NCBI GenBank assembly: GCA_022605955.1
Contig: JAKCOZ010000014.1
Span: 13,460,001 to 13,524,000 of the forward strand
DNA from: Rallus limicola
Taxonomy: Eukaryota; Chordata; Aves; Gruiformes; Rallidae
Reading direction: 5' to 3'
Length of the DNA: 64,000 nucleotides
This document shows, piece after piece, positions 60,110 to 64,000 of the stretch. Position 1 is the first letter of the stretch. Each line of letters begins with the position of its first letter. The translations under genes were made by a program, and so were the position numbers. A model generated the notes under the pieces. That model did no database searches. It was given only the letters and a program-made list of their open reading frames with translations, and had not been told where the DNA came from.

Positions 60110-60420
60110 AGACCCATTGAACAGGGCATTTCTTTCACTTTCTGTCCTACAGTATTGTGTAATGTTGATGCAAATCATTCTCTTTTCCAAGTGGCCGTAT
60201 CTGGATGGTCAGTGAAAATCTCCTAAACCAGCATAGTGATATTGTCAAATGCTTGGTCGTATAAACATAAACATGAAATTTCAGCTAAATTTATTGGCCT
60301 AATTTACATGGTGATCCACTGACTGCAAGTGGAACTTATATACTATATAAATGTCTATCTATATTTGGCTTTGTAATGTTTGTAAACTCTTGAACTAAAC
60401 ACTTCAAAAATCTATCCTAC
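60110..60420. promoter_or_regulatory. Weak candidate conserved noncoding element
   Basis: Contains a perfect POU octamer ATGCAAAT at 60,168-60,175, GGCCTAATTTACATGG near 60,296 and two isolated CpGs (near 60,195 and 60,259). Nothing else distinguishes it strongly from its flanks. Low confidence. Confidence 0.2.
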
Positions 60421-63400
60421 ACATTTTGTAAATATTTTTTAGTATCTGTAGACAAATGCAGCACTATGTACTTGGAAGATACATCTTCATTACGTAGTGC
60501 TATACCTAGGATCTATGCCTCCTAGACCCTCAAGTCAAATTCCATTCAGAAAAAAAGTTTCTATTCCCCTTGTTTCTGCTGTGTAGCTCTCCATATGATA
60601 CCTTTGGTCCAACAGCATGTGTCTAGGGATACAGTTTGTTTCCACAAAATGTTTACTCACACAACTATTGGCAAATTTAGCAGCATGCTCAGTTAAATGA
60701 AGTAACGCAGCCCTAGCTCTGAATGCCTCATCTCATCCAACTTTTTTTCAGAAGCAGACTCAACCACAATAATCACTAAAGCCTTGCCATACTGGTAGAA
60801 GGAAATCTGCATAGCCCTCCTCTTCATTTCACTTTGCCACCCTCAGCTTTAGCTTGTTCCTTCATTTCTGCTTTCCTATTATTTCCTGGTATTTATTGCA
60901 GTCCTTTAACACAAACTAATATGTGAAACGTAGGTCTAAAAATTCTGCTTACATTACATAAAGACGTTTATCAAACCTGCAGGTGTCTTATAAGATACTA
61001 TATAGGCTATACAGTTTAGATGATTTTAGTAAGAAATAATGGAAAGAAGTAGACTCATCTCCAAATATATTTTTTAAATTGTTATCACACAATATGTTAA
61101 GATTTTCTTTATGGCTGGAGCCAATGAATCTGTTCCAGCATGCCACTGCAAATCCGTTGCACCACCAAGAAAAGGGTGGGTAGCAATCTTACATCTTTTA
61201 GGTGCATTTTATGGGCATGTTCATGTGCTCTTGGTTGCCAGGTTCAAGTTCCCAAAGCCAAATGGCTAAAGCCAATTGTGTCCCCATTGCCCTCCCACAT
61301 TCATTCACAACTGATGCCTGTTGCATTCAACTTGCTATAACAGGCTTCCTGGGCTCATCTGCTTTTCCACTGGCCTTTCCAGGATTAAACATGAAGTGAT
61401 TCTTGTGCATTTCACACATCTTTTGACCTCCCAGCACCCTCTGTGAGAGTTTCCCTGCACATCAGGTCTTGATTGGCTCAGTCAGGACGGAACTCCCTGC
61501 ACAAGCACACTGCATGACAGAGCTGATGAAGTCTGGGATGTGAGTAAGAGGCCTCAGGGTGATTTTGGCTCCCCTGCCTTACAGCTGACATCCCTGGAGT
61601 TACAGGACCCAGCACTCCTTTCTTCTCTAATCTTGCTAGATTTAGGAACAGTCCCAGCAAGGAGGATACTTCCACTGTTTGTGTAGATCTAGATAGACTC
61701 CTGAGACTTGCACAATAGGCCTCAAAGGGCCTACAACATATTTACTGACATGCCTCTTCAAGATTTAAGTGAACTACAAAGGTCTGAGTAACGATCACAT
61801 TTGTCCTGCATTTGCAGTTGAAACTTTTTTGTCTGGGAGACAGCTGTTTTTCACCAAATAAAAAACTGAACATGAGTTTGTGGGATCTGAAACTCACAGG
61901 AAATGAGACTTACGGGATCTGGAATCAACTTACGTGAACTTGCAAACTGAGCTACTGTGAGAGCACCAAGTGCAGTACTAAGCATAGTCTAGTTTCTACC
62001 CTCAGAGAACTTCTGTTTACTTCCATAACCGAGTTCCATTAAGTGGCTTGCGGCCAAGAATCAAACCAAGCCTCCAGCAAGACCACTTCTGTCACTCATC
62101 CATTCAACTGTGTATCATCGTTTTTCCTTGTGAACACATTCAAGAAATAGGCATCCAGGTTTAAACAACAGCTTCAGCATACATTTTAATGTCATATATC
62201 CTGCACATTTTCCACAACAAGAATCCCCACTAAAAATGCATTATAGTCCATGTAATTTTTCTACAGTTCATCCATGAATTGTAAAAGCAAAGACAGCTAG
62301 TGGCTAACTGGGGGAGAGAAGCAGGGGGCAGAAGAAGCAATTTAAAGTTGCACCTGAAAGAGTTTTCATTAATTTTATCTGTCATCAAGATTCTGCTTAA
62401 GGAGACTACATTCATTCAATTAATATAAATACAGAATATTAGACAACGTTAGAACTACAAAAACTGGCATTTATTTTCTCATATGAATACTCTTCTACTC
62501 AAATGACTGCCCTATTTAAATACTCTATCTTAATGCTTTGTAGTAATCTATAAAGCATTTAAGTTACAATACTCTAAAGGTCCAATGAGAATGTATCAGG
62601 ATGCTCAGTGTTGAGTGTTTCACTGTTAAGTCTCTGTGTGTTACTTAATGAATGGATTAAGTAAAAGTGTTTCTTTTTCACATTGTTTCTCTGAGTAGTA
62701 TTTGAGACTCTCAGATAACAACATCAGTTAGATACTTCAAGCCTGGTAGCCCAAGAACAGCGTATTCTCACGTCCAGCAGGTTTTTAACAGAACTAGCAT
62801 GTGTTTTTTACAACTGTACTTCAAAAATACTTATTGTTTTGGTATTCTTTTTCTAGGGTAAAACAGGAAATAATAACACTTTTCTACTAATATCTGATGA
62901 TAAATTTGTTTCTGGAAGTGAACTAGTTTTGGAAATTATTCATTTTCTGGCACCAATTTTTTCACAGCACACACATATCTGACAAGTTCTACTATGTTTT
63001 CAGAGGTCCATTTCCAATTACAGAGCCACTTGGCATTGTAATTAAAAGATACAGTCTTCTGCTTTGAACTAGGTAAGTTTTCTCTGGTTTTGAGATGGGT
63101 AAAGATGGTAATTTGTAGTCCAGCCTGCTTATATGAATGGTTAATAAAATAGAAGTTGTCCATTTCCTTCTTATAATAAAAAGTTTACTCCTTTAATAAT
63201 TTATCTCTTGTCTGGATTGTGTAATCACAGAAGGCTACTTTGTGTCAGATAATCAGTATACAATAGGAAATTCCCTCTGCAGTAGGGCACATCCCCTGGT
63301 TCCTCCTGAACCAGCTGCCCCATATTTACTCTGACAAAGATGTCAGAAAGGTTCCAGCACTTGTGACGTGAGCAGGTGTGATAACAAGGCAGCACAGTAA

Positions 63401-64000
63401 CAGGGCTCCTTTTCAAAGCAGGAGCTTTTACTTTCCCTCCTGGTAAAAGTCAGAACAAAAGGCTTCTCATGCTAGGTACTACCATTCCCCAGCAGCCCCA
63501 GCTGGCATTTATATATAGGGGACAACAGAGGTCTGTATCACAAGTTTTGAAATTTCTCTGTGTGACAAGCATCCAAATGCACTGATTGCTGTCACCATGT
63601 TCCATACAGGTATTATCGAACCTAGCCAAGTATTTCTTTAAAGGAAATTCAATGTATCTTTTTTTCACTTTTTCATTATTAAATGGTGCAAAACCAAGAA
63701 TGAGCAGAAAGTTTTCCAACCATCACAGAAGTGTCAGTGTTCAGCAAGCAGTAAGATAAAGCAAAACCCATTTTATGGCAAAGTAACGGACCTTGGGCAC
63801 TCTAAGAAGCACAAATCTGTTTTCTAAAAGTCACATGCAGTGGGTAGGAATCCACTGTCACTAAGATATATTCATAATTCAACTGGAAACACGAGCAGGC
63901 CTTTTTGCTTACAAAAAGTTCAGAGCCCAGAATAATTCATTTAGTATTTGCATGTGTTTATTGAAAGTAACCTGTCAATGTTTTTTTTTCTTCTTAGATA
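60421..64000. other. Unique noncoding DNA
   Basis: No gene, RNA or named repeat is recognised. The stretch 61,130-61,700 is somewhat GC-richer, and opposing frames at 61,140-61,399 and 61,478-61,675 show no domain. The tail of the window is AT-rich with short chance frames (up to 89 codons at 63,450-63,719, -). Confidence 0.5.

Overview
This window looks like bird nuclear DNA without a recognisable gene. It is AT-rich and poor in CpG. It carries several fragments of CR1 non-LTR retrotransposons, whose 3' ends carry the avian CR1 terminal motif, and one solo LTR of the ERVL type common in birds. Every open reading frame over 100 codons either lies in a CR1 element (or antisense to one) or has the composition of a chance frame. 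I found no rRNA, confident tRNA, CRISPR array, CpG island or exon with convincing splice sites. It is best read as an intergenic region (gene desert) or a very long intron. The species cannot be fixed from what I can see.

Layout. 1-6.4 kb: unique AT-rich DNA with one very old CR1 (about 1840-2365, +) and a high-complexity block that looks like a conserved regulatory element (about 4130-4890). 6.4-7.5 kb: two younger CR1 3' fragments (+). 7.5-12.8 kb: unique. 12.8-13.75 kb: an old CR1 reverse-transcriptase remnant (+). 14.8-15.6 kb: two decayed CR1 3' pieces (-). 15.6-22.9 kb: unique, with a regulatory-looking block near 18.3-18.6 kb and a short alternating direct/inverted repeat at 20.2 kb. 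22.88-24.05 kb: the best-preserved CR1 (-), retaining the FADD reverse-transcriptase motif. 24-35 kb: unique, with three regulatory-looking blocks (25.2, 28.0 and 34.0-34.8 kb) and a 59-bp tandem duplication (32.28 kb). 35.1-37.9 kb: a repeat cluster made of a solo ERVL LTR with probable target duplication, an internally deleted CR1 and an LTR-like repeat, whose second copy is at 42.1 kb. 42.6-48.1 kb: two more regulatory-looking blocks around a CR1 ORF1 remnant (46.2 kb). 48.8 kb: a near-perfect 39-bp hairpin. 50.8-51.6 kb: a CR1 endonuclease remnant and another regulatory-looking block. 53-57.7 kb: a weak tRNA-like segment, a 35-bp-arm inverted repeat beside a CR1 end, and an AT-rich palindromic cluster. 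58-64 kb: unique.

No operon or gene network can be described. The likely functional content is a scatter of candidate enhancers, picked out by compositional complexity, retained CpGs and homeodomain, OTX-type or POU-octamer sites. Their conservation is inferred, not measured. I did not find a convincing new biological system. The most unusual structures are the hairpins at 48,782-48,863 and 54,245-54,368. CR1 identifications rest on protein motifs recognised by eye in translated frames; no alignment was run.
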